From the NCBI GenBank assembly GCA_036346375.1, contig CM070517.1, positions 8,659,161-8,723,160 on the forward strand: a stretch of 64,000 nucleotides of DNA, in the 5' to 3' direction. The stretch is from Guadua angustifolia (Eukaryota; Streptophyta; Magnoliopsida; Poales; Poaceae). Below, one piece after another: positions 10,879 to 23,950 of the stretch (its first letter is position 1; the number at the start of each line of letters is the position of its first letter). The position numbers and the translations under genes were made by a program. A model generated the notes under the pieces. It saw only the letters and a list, made by a program, of their open reading frames with translations. It was not told the DNA's origin and did no database searches.

Positions 10879-13391
10879 ATGGCAACGAACAAATATTCCA
10901 CCAAGCCTCCTATTTTTTTGGAGTTAATTTTCCATTTTGGAAGTCTCAAATGGAGTCATACATCACTGTCTAGGGCTTCCTGATTTGGTAGAAGGTGAAG
11001 CTCCTATATGAGGTTCCTGCCGATGAGAATGTCACGATCGGCAATATGGCTGATGTTGAGACGAACGCTAAGGCGAGGAATATTCTCATGCAGGGCCTTA
11101 GCCGTAGTGAGAACGATAGGATCTCTCACCATCGATCAGTTAATCATATTTCGGTGACCCTCGATGCTTACCATGAGGACACTACCCAATTCAAGACAGT
11201 CAGACAGAATCAATACAAGTGTCAATACAACAAATTTGAACAACATGCTGGTGAGAGTCTTGATGAGTGTATGAGTGACCTCCGAGCAGTCAGTTGCACA
11301 TACCCTGACTCGGATAATGCTCAACATTTCATGACCACACTCGACCTTTGAGTTTGGGAAATGAAGGAGACCACCATCAAGAATACTATCGATTTATCGA
11401 TTCTGAGTCTTGACGCGCTTTATTCCCGACTTAAGACTCATGAGATTGATGTTGTCTCTCACAAGACGAAATCTCAGTCAATGGCCTTGGTCACCGATCC
11501 CATTGGTTTCACTTTTGATTCTTCGGTTTGTTTTTCCCTCTCTGCCATTTGCGAGCTAAGCGATGACTATCTGGAAAGATTTCCAGAAAATGAGCTTACT
11601 CTTTTAGCTTGTAAATTCTCTCATGCATACAAGAGGGTGAGAGAGAGGAAGAGAGGAGGAGTGATCACCTGCTTCCTGTGTGGTGGTCCCAACCACATTC
11701 AAGTGAACTGTCCTAAGCTAGAGAAGGGCAATAATGACTCTAGTAGTTCAGGAAAGATCGACTACACCGACAAGAATCGTAAAAAGAAGCCTTCAGCTCG
11801 CGAGATGGCGCGTGAGAAGTACCGCAACTTCTCGAAGAACAAGAAGCTCTTCCACCGTATTCTCGCCGCACTTGACGACATTAGCCTCTCCGACATGGAG
11901 ACGTAGAGCGACGAAGGCAAGGATGATCCACAGGAGAAGAAAGGCGGCAACGACTTCTCTGGCATGCACTTGATGGTGGACGCCAATAGCATTAGCGACT
12001 CCGAGCTCTACAGCTACTCGGACGAGGTACTCTCCTATGACCAGCTCAATGAAGCTTTTTTCAAATTAGGAAAATTTCATACTAGAGCTAGAGTTAGGTG
12101 TATGGAACTTGAGAAGAAAGTAGGTACCTTGAATCGGAAGTTAGCATCTCTTAGATCTTCTCCCTCTTGAGTCACTGATGACTATTCTTTGTGTGATGCC
12201 CTACTTGTGGAGTTAGAGAACCTAAGAATTATGCATGATAGTGTGTTGATTGAGCTACATAGTCTTAGATTGGAAAATGCTAGCAATGAATCTATTGATG
12301 CTATTTCTTTAGATGCTAGTTTTCTTCATGCTTACTCTCTACTTCATCTTGTGCTAATTGCCCTAAACAGCTTGCTGATATTGATGCCATGAGCACTCAC
12401 CTTACGAAGCTTTCTTCTAAAAATGATGAACTTGAAATGCATGCTTCTAAGGACTCAGTCAGGTTATGTGAGGGTTGTTAGCAACTAAAACTTGACAATG
12501 AATCTTTAAATGTCAAGTGTGCTAAACTTGCTAAGGACTTACTAGAAAAGTCACAAGAAAGTTGCTTGCGATGTCTTGTGATTGAGGAGGAGTTGGATAA
12601 AATCTAAATCGAACTTAGGAAGAAGCTATAGGACCAAGCCCTTAGGATTAGATATGCTCTTTGTGTTTCTTGTGAGGCCCTCAAGATTGAGGCGGCCGTG
12701 TTGATGGAGAAAAATGCATGTGTTGATGTTTCTTTTCTTCCTGGTTCTTCTTCCTTCTCTCTTCCCTATTCTTCATGTGCCTCTCTTCTGGGAGTGTGAG
12801 TATCTCATGAGCACTCTCGAGAAGTTTGTAGAAGGCAAGAAGAAACTCAATATTATTTTATATCAACCCAAAATTAGCCGATTTAATCAAGGTCTAAGAT
12901 TTCACTACTTGGAGCACGCTAGGACTCATCCTCCTACCATTGTGCATAGCTCTAAGAGTGGAGATATTGTGATAGCTCCTAGGGTGAGTACCATTGTGTT
13001 TAGATCCGCTGAGGTTGTCCACGGGATTTCTGGCTAGAAAGTTGCTACTCCTACTTCTTCTGTCTCTAGCAAGGCGATGTACTCATGCACCTTCTGTTAG
13101 AAGGATGGTCACTAGGTAGATTTTTGCTTCAGGTGCACCAAGATCACAAGGCGTGAGCGTGTGGCTTCCCTTAGGGGTATTCAGGGTCATCCCCAGACTC
13201 TGGGATGCTCCTAAGGCACACACTACTACTAGACAGGTTAGAGAGTCATCTGTTTTTTGGCAGCGTCTAGGACTTAGTTTTCATACTGTTCATTCGAGTT
13301 TTAGTCCTAGAGCTGCTCGTGGTTAGACTAACCACTGTCCTCTTAATATTCCTCGTTTTTTCCACCAAGGTAGATATCAGCGGCGTGAGGT
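10879..13391 (+). pseudogene. Sirevirus B gag (decayed, first part of the element)
   Basis: Starts at ATG 10879 (MATNKYSTKPPI in one frame) after the PBS. It holds the ARNILMQGLSRSENDRISH block (about 11070-11125), a CCHC zinc knuckle CFLCGGPNHIQVNC (11670-11711), lysine-rich YRNFSKNKK (about 11818) and a long leucine-rich probable coiled coil (12040-12600). A second knuckle remnant near 13085 (CTFC then KDGH, final CFRC) has a stop inside. Several stops and frameshifts break it. The frame is interrupted at 13392 by the chromovirus and resumes at 23951. Confidence 0.75.
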
Positions 13392-13396
13392 GGTTT
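13392..13396 (+). other. Target-site duplication GGTTT, left copy
   Basis: GGTTT directly before the LTR start. The second copy is at 23946-23950. Removing the element and one copy rejoins the Sirevirus text (GAGGTGGTTTCTAATAGG), which matches GAGGTGTTTTCTAGTAGG of element A at about 7287. Confidence 0.95.
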
Positions 13397-16130
13397 TGTA
13401 ACATCCCAATTTTTGACTTTTCAATTATCGAATATTATTTGATTGCAATTTATGGTTTTTGTGAATTTTCTGGATTTATTCGGACTTTCGGAGATTTGCT
13501 GAATTATGTTAATTTAAAGTATATTGTCTTTTGTTAAAGGATTATTTATAAATGAATAATTTCAAAATCTTGCTCGTCGAAAATATTTTATAAAGCCCAT
13601 AAGGTCTCAAAGTATTCTCTCGAATTTTTCCGGTGTTTAAGGGGGCTCAAATAAATCAAATACATTTGGGTATTCTAAGGAAAGAAAGGTTGGAAAAACT
13701 TTCGTGGATAGTGTGGGTTCAAACCTAGTTGTCGGTACGTTTGGTATCTGAGCGAGCGTACCGCTGGCCTATTCCGAATAACCGACATGGCGGCTGGATT
13801 AAGATCGAGCAAGTTCACCATGCCGACCATGAGATCATGCTACGCGTTCCGTTGGAAATCTCCTTTTCGCTACGTGTCCTGTTGGAACTCGGGCAGCTGG
13901 CCGAAGGAAATCCCGCGTCGTGGTGGCGTTGGAGAGTACGGGTGCACCGTGTTACCACCAAGGATTTGGAAAATTGATGCGTGGCTGATTGGAACTCATT
14001 GGCGCGCGGCGCTGAATTCGCAAGGATCGAGTCCGTCCGGCGGAGAAGGACGCCGTCTCTATTTAAGCGTGGCAACCGTCGAAGAAATCGAGCGACCAGA
14101 AAAGAAATCGCCAGAGGAAGCGAGCAGCAGAGAAAAATCGGGAGCCGAGGTGTCGCCGGATTTAGATCGGTCGGTGGATATTAGGCCACGTAGTAGACTT
14201 ACCCATAACCGTTAGATTGAGTTCATCAGTCTAGATTTCGGCACGTTTTGTCCGTACAAGTCGGGACGGGAAAATTCCGATTTTCTTTATAAAAATAATT
14301 CGGAAAGATTTAGAATATCTAATTCCAGAGTTTAGTCTATTTTCACAAATTCTAAATGTTATAACTTTTGCATATGAACTTCGATTTGGGTGATTCGAAT
14401 TCCAAAAAATTTCTAAAATTGAGATCTTTCCATTTGTGGATTTTATTTGAATTTTCGAGTTCATTTGCTATTTGGTTTTGGTTTTTATTTTGCTTTCTCT
14501 CGATTCGCGTAGACGTTGAGTTGAGCAAGGTTTCGAAGGAGGAACTATCATCTCAAGATCAATCTTCGGAGCAATACCAGGAACTTAAGCAAGGCAAGTT
14601 GTGCTTTGATCATGTTGCACCCATAAATTAGATTGCATGTTATTTTGATTTACCTTATCACTTGTTATTTCATGAGTACAAATGATTTCAACCTAAATCG
14701 GGATTTAGGTATTATACCCTTTTGAATTACACCCTACCTTGATATTTGTATGCCATGATCCACTTGTCACCTTAGATTGGTTAACTATAGTTGGTTAATA
14801 CTGAAATCAACATGGATGGTTAGACCGAATGAATGCTTAGACATGCCACGTCATCACATGTACTTGAATCTTTGATAAATAATCTTGACTAATGGAATAT
14901 GGAACAATGTTATGAATTTGTGTGTCATGTGTGGTCACACGATGAGATTGAGTTGTGGTGGCAATGGATGTCACATAACGATATTGAATTGTTGATGGCA
15001 CGTGGTGCTTGGTAATCAACCGGGGTGGTTATGATTTTGGGTCGGAGCAAGTGGCAAGGGCAAGATGCGGGGTGGGCCCGATGGGCGAGGGTATGTGTAT
15101 GTCTTGCTTTGATCAAACCATAAGGACACCTTGCGAGTCTTTGACTGAGTCAATCGTGCAACCACATGTTCATTATGGGGCAGCCTAGTGACTAATTTGC
15201 AATGTCTTAGCTTTGGTACTACCAATGGTGGGGTGGTTCATCCTTTTAATGAACCCAGATGGCGCAAGAGGGGGCCTGTTGTGGTTATCGACCCTTGATG
15301 TTGAAACCTTAGCGGTGGTACCGAGTTAAGACAGAACATTGTAAAGGCTTTGTCATGATTCTCTGCCGGCATACCAAAGGAAGTGTGCTAATAGCTTGGC
15401 ATCAAAGAGATTATCATGTCGTGTGGGTAAAGTGCATAACCTCTGCAGAGTGTACAAACTATTCGGATAGCCGTGCTCACGGTATTGAGCAATGCTCGGG
15501 GATTACAGTCAAGGGAATAGACTTTTGCAAAATAAAACTTGGGATGGATGGCAGGTTGCCATGGAAAGTTGAATCTTGACTTAGGATGAGAACAATTGGT
15601 TTACTTGAGAAATGCTGAATCTATCTAGTACTGTTATTTGTTTTACTGTGTTTTTCAATCTTTATACTGTACTTGTTTTTAAATGCTGCTTAGTTGCAAA
15701 TGAACCATTTAGTCATTCCTTTGGAATAAGCCTTGCATATAGTTATGTAGACTTGCATTCTGTGCACAACTTGTTGAGTACGTGTTGGTGTACTCACCCT
15801 TGCCTACAAAAATCATCAGTGCTGAAGGAGTACCATGAGGAGATGAATGTTTAGGGTGCGAGCCTTGTCAGTTGCCTGTGGTATACTGAGGGGTTACCTA
15901 CGTCTTCATTCCACTGCAGTTCAATTGGTTGTTTAGCCTTGTGAGGCATTGTTAAGTAAGTTGACCATAAGGTCATACAACTGATAATATTTAATATACC
16001 ATGTCTTTTATCTTATATACGTTGTGTATGATTGTGATATTCACTAATGTTGAGTCTGTGTGCACTAGCGTGATCCTGGACTAGTGCAGTATACACAGAG
16101 GGTCCGAATTTGCATATTCGGGTCCCGACA
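13397..16130 (+). mobile_element. 5' LTR of the complete chromovirus (2734 bp)
   Basis: TG...CA bounded and nearly collinear with the 3' LTR. The largest visible differences are near 13780-14060, where the 3' copy holds extra bases (an insert near 21640-21660) and several substitutions. A likely core promoter is CTATTTAAGC near 14058. The PBS follows five bases after the end. Confidence 0.93.
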
Positions 16131-16134
16131 GAGG

Positions 16135-16147
16135 TGGTATCAGAGCC
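16135..16147 (+). other. Primer-binding site, complete chromovirus
   Basis: TGGTATCAGAGCC, the standard complement of the initiator tRNA-Met 3' end, four bases after the 5' LTR. Confidence 0.92.
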
Positions 16148-16781
16148 ATACTGACTGTAGGCCTTGACCCTAGATAGTTAGTCATCTCTGTAGGTCTTTC
16201 AAAATTATTTTCTAAAGTAAAAGACCTAACCAAGAAGAATAATATGTTCCCGACTTATCCCATTCTCCTATTTCTGTCCTTACCAAAAATTCTTTTTTGC
16301 CCTTGCTGAAATTTCTTTCTCTTACCTCTGCTAAATTGAATTAAGTTAAAATTTATCTTGAGTAGAAAACGATATACCACACTTTAGGGGATGGTATCGA
16401 GTGTCTGCTGCCTCCATAGAGATTGCGAAGGAAAGAATCATCAAGCTCATGGAAGAGCGGATCAAGGGAGTGTACCAAGAGTTAGAAGACTCAAGTGCTT
16501 CAAGTAGCTAGTTGAGACTCATGTGTGGGAATCGCGTTCCTTAAGATAGGAGTGTCGCCCATGTAGACGGTAGTTTTGTGTGTTTAGGTTGAATTGGTTT
16601 TTCTTGATTGCTGAGTGTGCAGTATGTGTTGCAAAGCTTTTAGGCTTATATAAGCAGCCATACCAAGTTATTAATATTGGTTGTTCAAGTTATTGGGTTA
16701 AAACCTATCTCCCCTGTATTAGGATGCTTGCTCCTTATCTATGCTAATTTCATTTCCCTAACCCTTGAGGTAATCAAGCAG

Positions 16782-17791
16782 ATGGTTCAGAATAGTGATA
16801 GCAATGGAGCTAGTGAAAGTGGAAATCAACCCAGTGGAAACTCTAAGGATGGATTAGTTCCTCAACCGTCAATACCGATAGATATGCAGAGCTTCAAAGA
16901 GTTTTTGGCCGATCAGACTCAGTTAATGCAAGCAATGATGAATCAAACACTGAATAGGACTAATCAAGCTAATGTCAGCAAAGCATCTCGAACTGTTAAT
17001 AATAATCCCTGTGTTGACTCAAGGTTATTAGAAGTTATAAAGACTCGTTCACCAACGTTTTAAGAGAATGTTTCACCTTTAGAAGCCGAGGATTGGCTCG
17101 GGATTATTGAGAGGAACGCTACCCTGCAGTTGTTCTAGAGCTAAACCTTGTTCTAAGAAGTACTGTCAACCAAACAACTTAGAAGACCGTGCGTGCATTC
17201 GCTGTGGAAAATAGGACATACCACTGACGAGCATGCAATCAATTGCTCTAGTTGCAAAGGAAGTCATCCAATTGGAAAAATATCCTATGAGCAACATCAC
17301 ATGTTACCTTGGTACGCACCATACCTATTGACCCTAATTAGGAAACTAGTAAGTGGCTATCACCCACAGTAGGTCCCTTGTATGGTGAAGAAGATCGTTT
17401 TACTAGGGAATGTATTGCGAATCAAGAAGTAATGAATCACAGGAAGAGCAGCATTGAGTACTACCACTGTTCCAGAAAAGGCCATTATGCCAATCGATGT
17501 CCACAGAAAAGACAAATATTTCTTATAGCCGTAGATATACCGAAAGTTACCCCAGTCCGGTACATAACGCCAAGAGGGAGCAGTGAAATGACAAGAGAAA
17601 TTTGTCTAGAAAATCAATTGAAGAAAAGGCGTCTAAGCAAGGACATTAACCCAGTCAACGAATGCTCAAGAAAGAAAGTTCACCCTAGACTCTGCTACAA
17701 TTGCCTCAAACCTAAGCATTTTGTCAATAAACACCCTCAACAATCGCGTCAGTTCAAGTCAATTCCAACTCCGTCCCCATCAAAACCCTAG
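16782..17791 (+). pseudogene. Chromovirus gag (decayed)
   Basis: ATG at 16782 opens a frame reading MVQNSDSNGASESG, with IPIDMQSFKEFLADQTQ further on, the usual N-terminal gag of this lineage. It ends in a stop near 17062, inside the equivalent of ENVSPLEAEDWLGIIE. Most of the central gag domain is missing. The knuckle region is open again at 17378-17791 with two CCHC remnants, both spoiled: YYHCSRKGHYANRC has Tyr for the first Cys, and CYNCLKPKHFVNKH has His for the last Cys. It would normally assemble the particle and bind RNA. Confidence 0.75.
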
Positions 17792-20458
17792 CGCCAATGC
17801 CGAATCAAGGAAGTCAGGAGCCGTGAGTTTACTTAGTGCAAAATCATAACCCTACTTGTAAAGTAAAGAAATTAGTGATGAATTCCATGTAAAGGTTTTC
17901 TTGTCGAAAGACATGAAGCAGGGATGGTTAATACATTGGTATACGGAGTATTGGAATGAAGAGCAATAATATAAATTAATGAGTTAGATGTCTCTCTAAG
18001 AATAATCTGGTGTTAAGGGTTTATCTAAAAATGATACATGTGAAATGGTGGCTAGTTTAAGTGGTACCCAGCATAATCTCATTAATCGGAAGATTTGTCA
18101 GTATCAGTAAATGCTCAATTGTGCGAGATTTAACCAGGATGTTGAGAATTCAGTGCTTGTTGAGAGAATAGAGTTCCAAGCAAATCATATTGTGTTGGAT
18201 ATTTAGGTTATTCTTGAAATTAGTTAGATACTCAAACATAAGGCTATTTTGGTGAAGAGTATATCGATTTAAAACCCTGAAAAGAAGAAGAAGGGAAAAT
18301 TCAAGTGATAATAGTTCGTGTTAGCCAACTGATGGATAATGGTGTGGAATTTGCCAATTAGAAGATGCGCCAAATGTCAAAAAAAATACTTTGATATATT
18401 TTCCAAGAAATTGCCTGGTATGCCGTCATCAAAGTTCGTAAGCTGGTATAGCCCAATAGAGAAAAGACCATGTCAATGTCTACCGAGGAATTAGTGGGAA
18501 ATGGAAAAGCATAACAAAAAGTTATTAGGAATAGTTTTGAGAAGACTTAGTACGTCACTATGGAAGCTCTTAATTACCAAAGAAGAAAATGGAAGATCGG
18601 AAAAGTGCAATGAATCATGCTTTAAATAAAGAAAGGGTCAAAAACAAGTATCCAATATCAGGATCGACAACATGATTGGACAGTTTAGAAGAGAATTGGA
18701 ATTTCTTTGGGACAAAATTTCGCCTAGGCTATCATAAATTTAGGAATTAGGGGAAGGATGTTTCTAGACTTATGTTCTCTACATAAACAATATAAGTTTT
18801 GGCTAAATCTCCTGAATTGACCGATGCCCCGCATACTTCATGAACATGATAAGTAAGATGTTTATGGATTAATTGATAAATTCATGGTTGATGACACTAT
18901 AGTATACTATAAGACAAGAGGAAAATACGCAGAACCTAGAAATGAGTTTTTGCGAGAGCCGATTAAAGACGTTAAATTCAACAAATGTGATTTATGGAAG
19001 AAAAAGGTGGAATTTCGTTAGCCATGCAAAGACTACTAAAGGAGCTATTGTTGAACCAAGCAAGGTAGAAGTTGTGTTACATTGGAAGCAACCAAAATCC
19101 GTTACTTAGAGTTGAAGTTCTAGGAAGGGCAAGATAGTATCATAAAAAGATTTTCGACAACAGTTAGATCTCTTATGCGATCGTTGAAGATAAAAGTTAC
19201 ATGGACGCTAGATTGTGAAAATAGTTTTCGGAAGTTGAAGAAGCGGTTACCATTAACGCGTGTGTTGGTATTACTAGCTGTGCGGAGTAGTTCCAATATA
19301 TAAGGATGATGTTTCTAGACATAATCTGAGAAGTGAACCGACATTGTTGCATAAATGATGCGGCAGTTGAAATTACTTTACGTACGACTTGGAGTTAGCT
19401 GTTGTAGTACGCGAAGAAAAATGGTGTCACTATTCCATCGAAAATAGATATGAACCTTAAGAGTCTAAATATATTTACTCAGTCAAACCTTAATATGGAG
19501 CAAAGAAAATGGCTGGGAATGATCAAGAATTTAGTGTCAGAATCCATAGGCATTCTAGTAAGGCCAAGGTGGTACCTGACGTTTGAATTATGAGGTAGTA
19601 TGTTGAAAATAAGCAGTTAACAGGATTATGCAAAGGATTTGAGAAGCTGAAATTATAGGTCATCCAATAAAATTCATAAGTTGTTTGACAATAAAACCAA
19701 CAGTAGAAGATCAAAGTATAAGAAGTTCGAAGAAAGAGGAAATACAAAGTTAAGCCAAGGAAAGAAGAAGGCTTAGCCAAGAAACAGAATTTTTGGGCGA
19801 TTAGGATACCATAGGGATTTAAGGTCAAACGATGTCTTTGGATAGGAGGATCCTAAACAGATGATATTTGCGGAAACCCATGATTTTAAGTATTCGATTT
19901 ATCCAGAAAGTACCAAGATGTGATGTGGTCTAAAAGAAAAAAAATAATATAAAATAAAATATATTGGTGGTCTAAAAAGAGCAAAAGCTATTGGATATAA
20001 TACTCGATGTTAAGTGTGTATAGGCAATGCATCAGGGACCTAAAGGTTCATTGCAATCATTATAAATCCCTGAGTGGAAATGGGAGGCAAATCATTAAAT
20101 GGATCCCTAGTGTGAATTAGCCATAAAGGATACGAATTCGGAGGAATCGTTATTGATTAATTGACCAAAGTTACACGGTTCATACCACTAAAGACTATGA
20201 ATTCAAAAGGTGGTTTGGCAGATCTGTATATGTCAGGGCTTGATGACGGCATAGGTGCCTAAGAAGATTGTGTCCGATAGAGGTATCCAAGTTATCTCGA
20301 GATTTTAGAACAAGTTACAAGAAACAATGAGAACTCGCTTGAATCTCAGCACCACGTATCATTCTTAGATGGATGGTTCGACAGAAAGAGATAATCAGAC
20401 TTTAGAGGATATGTTGAGAGCTTGTGCAAAATCATACGCTGCATTTTAGGATAAATGT
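17792..20458 (+). pseudogene. Chromovirus protease/RT/RNase H/integrase core remnants
   Basis: Only scattered blocks are readable: a frameshifted trace of the FPEELPGMP-type reverse transcriptase start near 18400, integrase-core traces near 20170 (TRFIPLKT-like), and DGSTERDNQTLEDMLRACA (20370-20427). I see no usable YxDD or complete DDE set and stops occur in all frames. The span is shorter than a full pol, so internal deletions are likely. Confidence 0.6.
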
Positions 20459-21214
20459 TTGCCATATGCAGAGTTTGGTTACAACAATAGTTATCAGGCT
20501 AGGTTGCAAGTGTCACCATTTGAAGCCTTATATGGTCGAGCTTGTCGTACCCCGTTAAATTGGAACGAAATGGGGAAACGTTCGGTATTTGGGCCTGAGA
20601 TGCTCAGGGAGGCTGAAGAACAAGTTGCCATGAACGGAGAAAGGCTGAGAACAGCACAGTCAAGGCAGAAAAGTTATGCTGATAATCGTCGTCGAGAATT
20701 GAGTTTCGAACCTAATGATTTTGTATATCTCAAAGTAACTCCCTTGAAAGGTGTGAAAAGGTTCAACGTTAAAGGAAAACTCGCACCTAGATATGTGGGA
20801 CCATTTAGGATTCTGAGCCACCGAGGAGAGATTGCGTATCAGTTGGAGTTACCACAATCATTAGCAGGAGTTCATGATGTGTTCCACGTGTCCCAGCTTA
20901 AGAAATGCTTCAGAGTGCCGACAGAACAAACGCCGTTAGAAGCTATCGAGTTGCAGGAAGACCTGACCTACAAAGAACAGTCGATTAAGATTTTGGACGT
21001 AAAGGAGCGCAAGACCAGAAATAAGTCCGCTCGCTTTTGTAGAGTTCAACGGAGTAATCATTCGGAAAATGAAGCGACCTGGGAGCATGAAGAGGATCTG
21101 AAGGCAGAATTCCCAAACCTATTCTCTAGTCATTACGAATCTCTGGTCGAGATTCTAAGGGGGAGGTTTGTAACATCCCAATTTTTGACTTTTCAATTAT
21201 CGAATATTATTTGA
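20459..21214 (+). CDS. Integrase C-terminus with chromodomain, open (251 aa, partial)
   Basis: The longest clean piece of this element. It starts inside the integrase at LPYAEFGYNNSYQ, then GPEMLREAEEQV and the C-terminal SH3-like block around RYVGPFRILSHRGEIAYQL. A chromodomain-like tail follows (about residues 170-220), with IKILDVKERKTRNK and NEATWEHEEDL. In related chromoviruses this domain steers integration to marked chromatin. The frame is not a whole gene: the residues before it continue in frame across a TAG at 20447, and it reads through into the 3' LTR. Selection on this part alone, or recent decay elsewhere, could explain its openness. Confidence 0.8.
   Translation: MPYAEFGYNNSYQARLQVSPFEALYGRACRTPLNWNEMGKRSVFGPEMLREAEEQVAMNGERLRTAQSRQKSYADNRRRELSFEPNDFVYLKVTPLKGVKRFNVKGKLAPRYVGPFRILSHRGEIAYQLELPQSLAGVHDVFHVSQLKKCFRVPTEQTPLEAIELQEDLTYKEQSIKILDVKERKTRNKSARFCRVQRSNHSENEATWEHEEDLKAEFPNLFSSHYESLVEILRGRFVTSQFLTFQLSNII
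21157..21168 (+). other. Polypurine tract before 3' LTR
   Basis: AAGGGGGAGG just upstream of the LTR start, the usual plus-strand primer position. Confidence 0.85.
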
Positions 21215-23945
21215 TTGCAATTTATGGTTTTTGTGAATTTTCTGGATTTATTCGAACTTTCGGAGATTTGCTGAATTATGTTAATTTAAAGTATATTGTC
21301 TTTTGTTAAAGGATTATTTATAAATGAATAATTTCAAAATACGCTTCATCGAAAATATTTTATAAAGCCCATAAGGTCTCAAAGTATTCTCTCGGGAATT
21401 TTTACGGTGTTTAAGGGGGCTCAAATAAATCAAATACATTTGGGTATTCTAAGGAAAGAAAGGTTGGGAAAAACTTTCGTGGATAGTGTGGGTTCAAACC
21501 TAGTTGTCGGTACGCTTGGTATATCTGGCGGAGCGTACCGCTGGCCTATTCTCGAAGCACCGCGTGGCGCTTAGATTAAGATCGAGCAAGTTCACCGTGC
21601 TCGACCGTGAGATCATGCTACGCGTTCCGTTGAAATCGGATGCCTACCGAAGGACATTCCTTTTCGCTACGTGTCCTGTTGGAACTCGGGCAGCCGGCCG
21701 AAGGAAATCCCGCGTCGTGGTGGCGTTGGAGAGTACGGGTGCACCGTGTTACCGCCAAGGATTTGGAAAATTGATGCGTGGCTGATTGGAACTCGCTGGT
21801 GTTGGCGCTGAATTCGGCAAGGGATCGGAGTCCGTCCGGGCGGGAGAAGGACGCTCGTCCTATTTAAGCAGCGCGCGGCTTCGTCGAAGAAATCGAGCGA
21901 CCAGAAAAGAAATCGCCAGAGGAAGCGAGCAGCAGAGAAAAATCGGGAGCCGAGGTGTCGCCGGATTTAGATCGGTCGGTGGATATTAGGCCACGTAGTA
22001 GACTTACCCATAACCGTTAGATTGAGTTCATCAATCTAGATTTCGGCACGTTTTGTCCGTACAAGTCGGGACGGGAAAATTCGGATTTTCTTTATAAAAA
22101 TAATTCGAAAAGATTTAGAATCTCTAATTCCAGAGTTTAGTCTATTTTCACAAATTCTAAATGTTATAACTTTTGCATATGAATTTCGATTTGGGTGATT
22201 CGAATTCTGAAAAATTTGTAAAATTGAGATCTTTCCATTGGTGGATTTTATTTGAATTTTCGAGTTCATTTGCTATTTGGTTTTGGTTTTTATTTTGCTT
22301 TCTCTCGATTCGCGTAGACGTTGAGCTGAGCAAGGTTTTGAAGGAGGAACTATCATCTCAAGATCAATCTTCAGAGCAATACCAGGAACTTAAGCAAGGC
22401 AAGTTGTGCTTTGATCATGTTGCACCCATAAATTAGATTGCATGTTATTTTGATTTACCTTATCAATTGTTATTTCATGAGTACAAATGATTTCAACCTA
22501 AATCGGGATTTAGGTATTATACCCTTTTGAATTACACCCTACTTTGATATTTGTATGCCATGATCCACTTGTCACCTTAGATTGGTTAACTATAGTTGGT
22601 TAATACTGAAATCAACATGGATGGTTAGACCGGAACAGAATGCTTAGCGTTCCATGTCATCACATGTACTTGAATCTTTGATAAATAATCTTGACTAATG
22701 GAATATGGAACAATGTTATGAATTTGTGTGTCATGTGTGGTCAAACGATGAGATTGAGTTGTGGTGGCAATGGATGTCACATAACGATATTGAATTGTTG
22801 ATGGCACGTGGTGCTTGGTAATCAACTGGGTGGTTATGATTTTGGCCTGAGCAAGTGGCAAGGGCAAGATGTTGTGGTGGGCCCGATGGGCGAGGGTATG
22901 TGTATGTCTTGCTTTGATCAAACCATAAGGACACCTTATGAGTCTTTGACTGAGTCAATCGTGCAACCACATGTTCATTATGGGGCAGCCTAGCTGACTA
23001 ATTTACAATGTCTTAGCTTTGGTACTACCAGTGGTGGGGTGGTTCATCCTTTTTAATGAACCTAGATGGCGCAAGAGGGGGGCCCTGTTGTGGTTATCAG
23101 ACCCTTCAGTGTTGAAACCTTAGCGGGTGGTACTGAGTTAAGACAGAACATTGTAAAGGCTTTGTCATGATTCTCTACCGGCATACCAAAGGAAGTGTGC
23201 TAATAGCTTGGCATCAAAGAGATTATCATGTCGTGTGGGTAAAGTGCATAACCTCTGCAGAGTGTACAAACTATTCGGATAGCCGTGCTCACGGTATTGA
23301 GCAATGCTCGGGGATTACAGTCAAGGGAATAGACTTTTGCAAAATAAAACTTGGGATGGATGGCAGGTTTCCATGGAAAGTTGAATCTTGACTTAGGATG
23401 AGAACACTTGGTTTACTTGAGAAATGCTGAATCTATCTAGTACTGTTATTTGTTTTACTGTCTTTTTCAATCTATATACTGTACTTGTTTTTAAATGCTG
23501 CTTAGTTGCAAATGAACCATTTAGTCATTCCTTTAGAATAAGCCTTGCATATAGTTATGTAGACTTGCATTCTGTGCACAACTTGTTGAGTACGTGTTGG
23601 TGTACTCACCCTTGCCTACAAAAATCATCAGTGCTGAAGAAGGAGTACCACGAGGAGACGAATGTTTAGGGTGCGAGCCTTGTCAGTTGCCTGTGGTATG
23701 CTGAGGGGTTACCTACGTCTTAATTCCGCTGCAGTTCAATTGGTTGTTCAGCCTTGTGAGGCATTGTTAAGTAAGTTGACCATAAGGTCATACAACTGGT
23801 AATATTTAATATATTATGTCTTTTATCTTATATACGTTGTGTATGATTGTGATATTCACTAATGTTGAGCATGTGTGCACTAGCGTGATCCTGGACTAGT
23901 GCAGTATACACAGAGTGTCCGGATTTGCATATTCGGGTCCCGACA
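21169..23945 (+). mobile_element. 3' LTR of the complete chromovirus (2777 bp)
   Basis: Same termini and body as 13397-16130, 43 bp longer, with a probable CCTATTTAAGC promoter at 21858. It is followed by the GGTTT duplication at 23946-23950 and by Sirevirus B sequence. Confidence 0.93.
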
Positions 23946-23950
23946 GGTTT

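Larger units (their letters stand above)
13397..23945 (+). mobile_element. Complete Ty3/gypsy chromovirus (Tekay/Del-like), 10.5 kb
   Basis: Two LTRs with TGTAACATCC...CCCGACA ends, a tRNA-Met-type PBS, gag, pol remnants, an integrase with chromodomain, a polypurine tract and a perfect 5-bp target duplication. The lineage call rests on the chromodomain-like tail and the LTR spelling. Coding between 17000 and 20450 is very decayed, while the two LTRs stay closely alike apart from small substitutions and indels in the 13750-14070/21520-21880 stretch. Confidence 0.93.
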
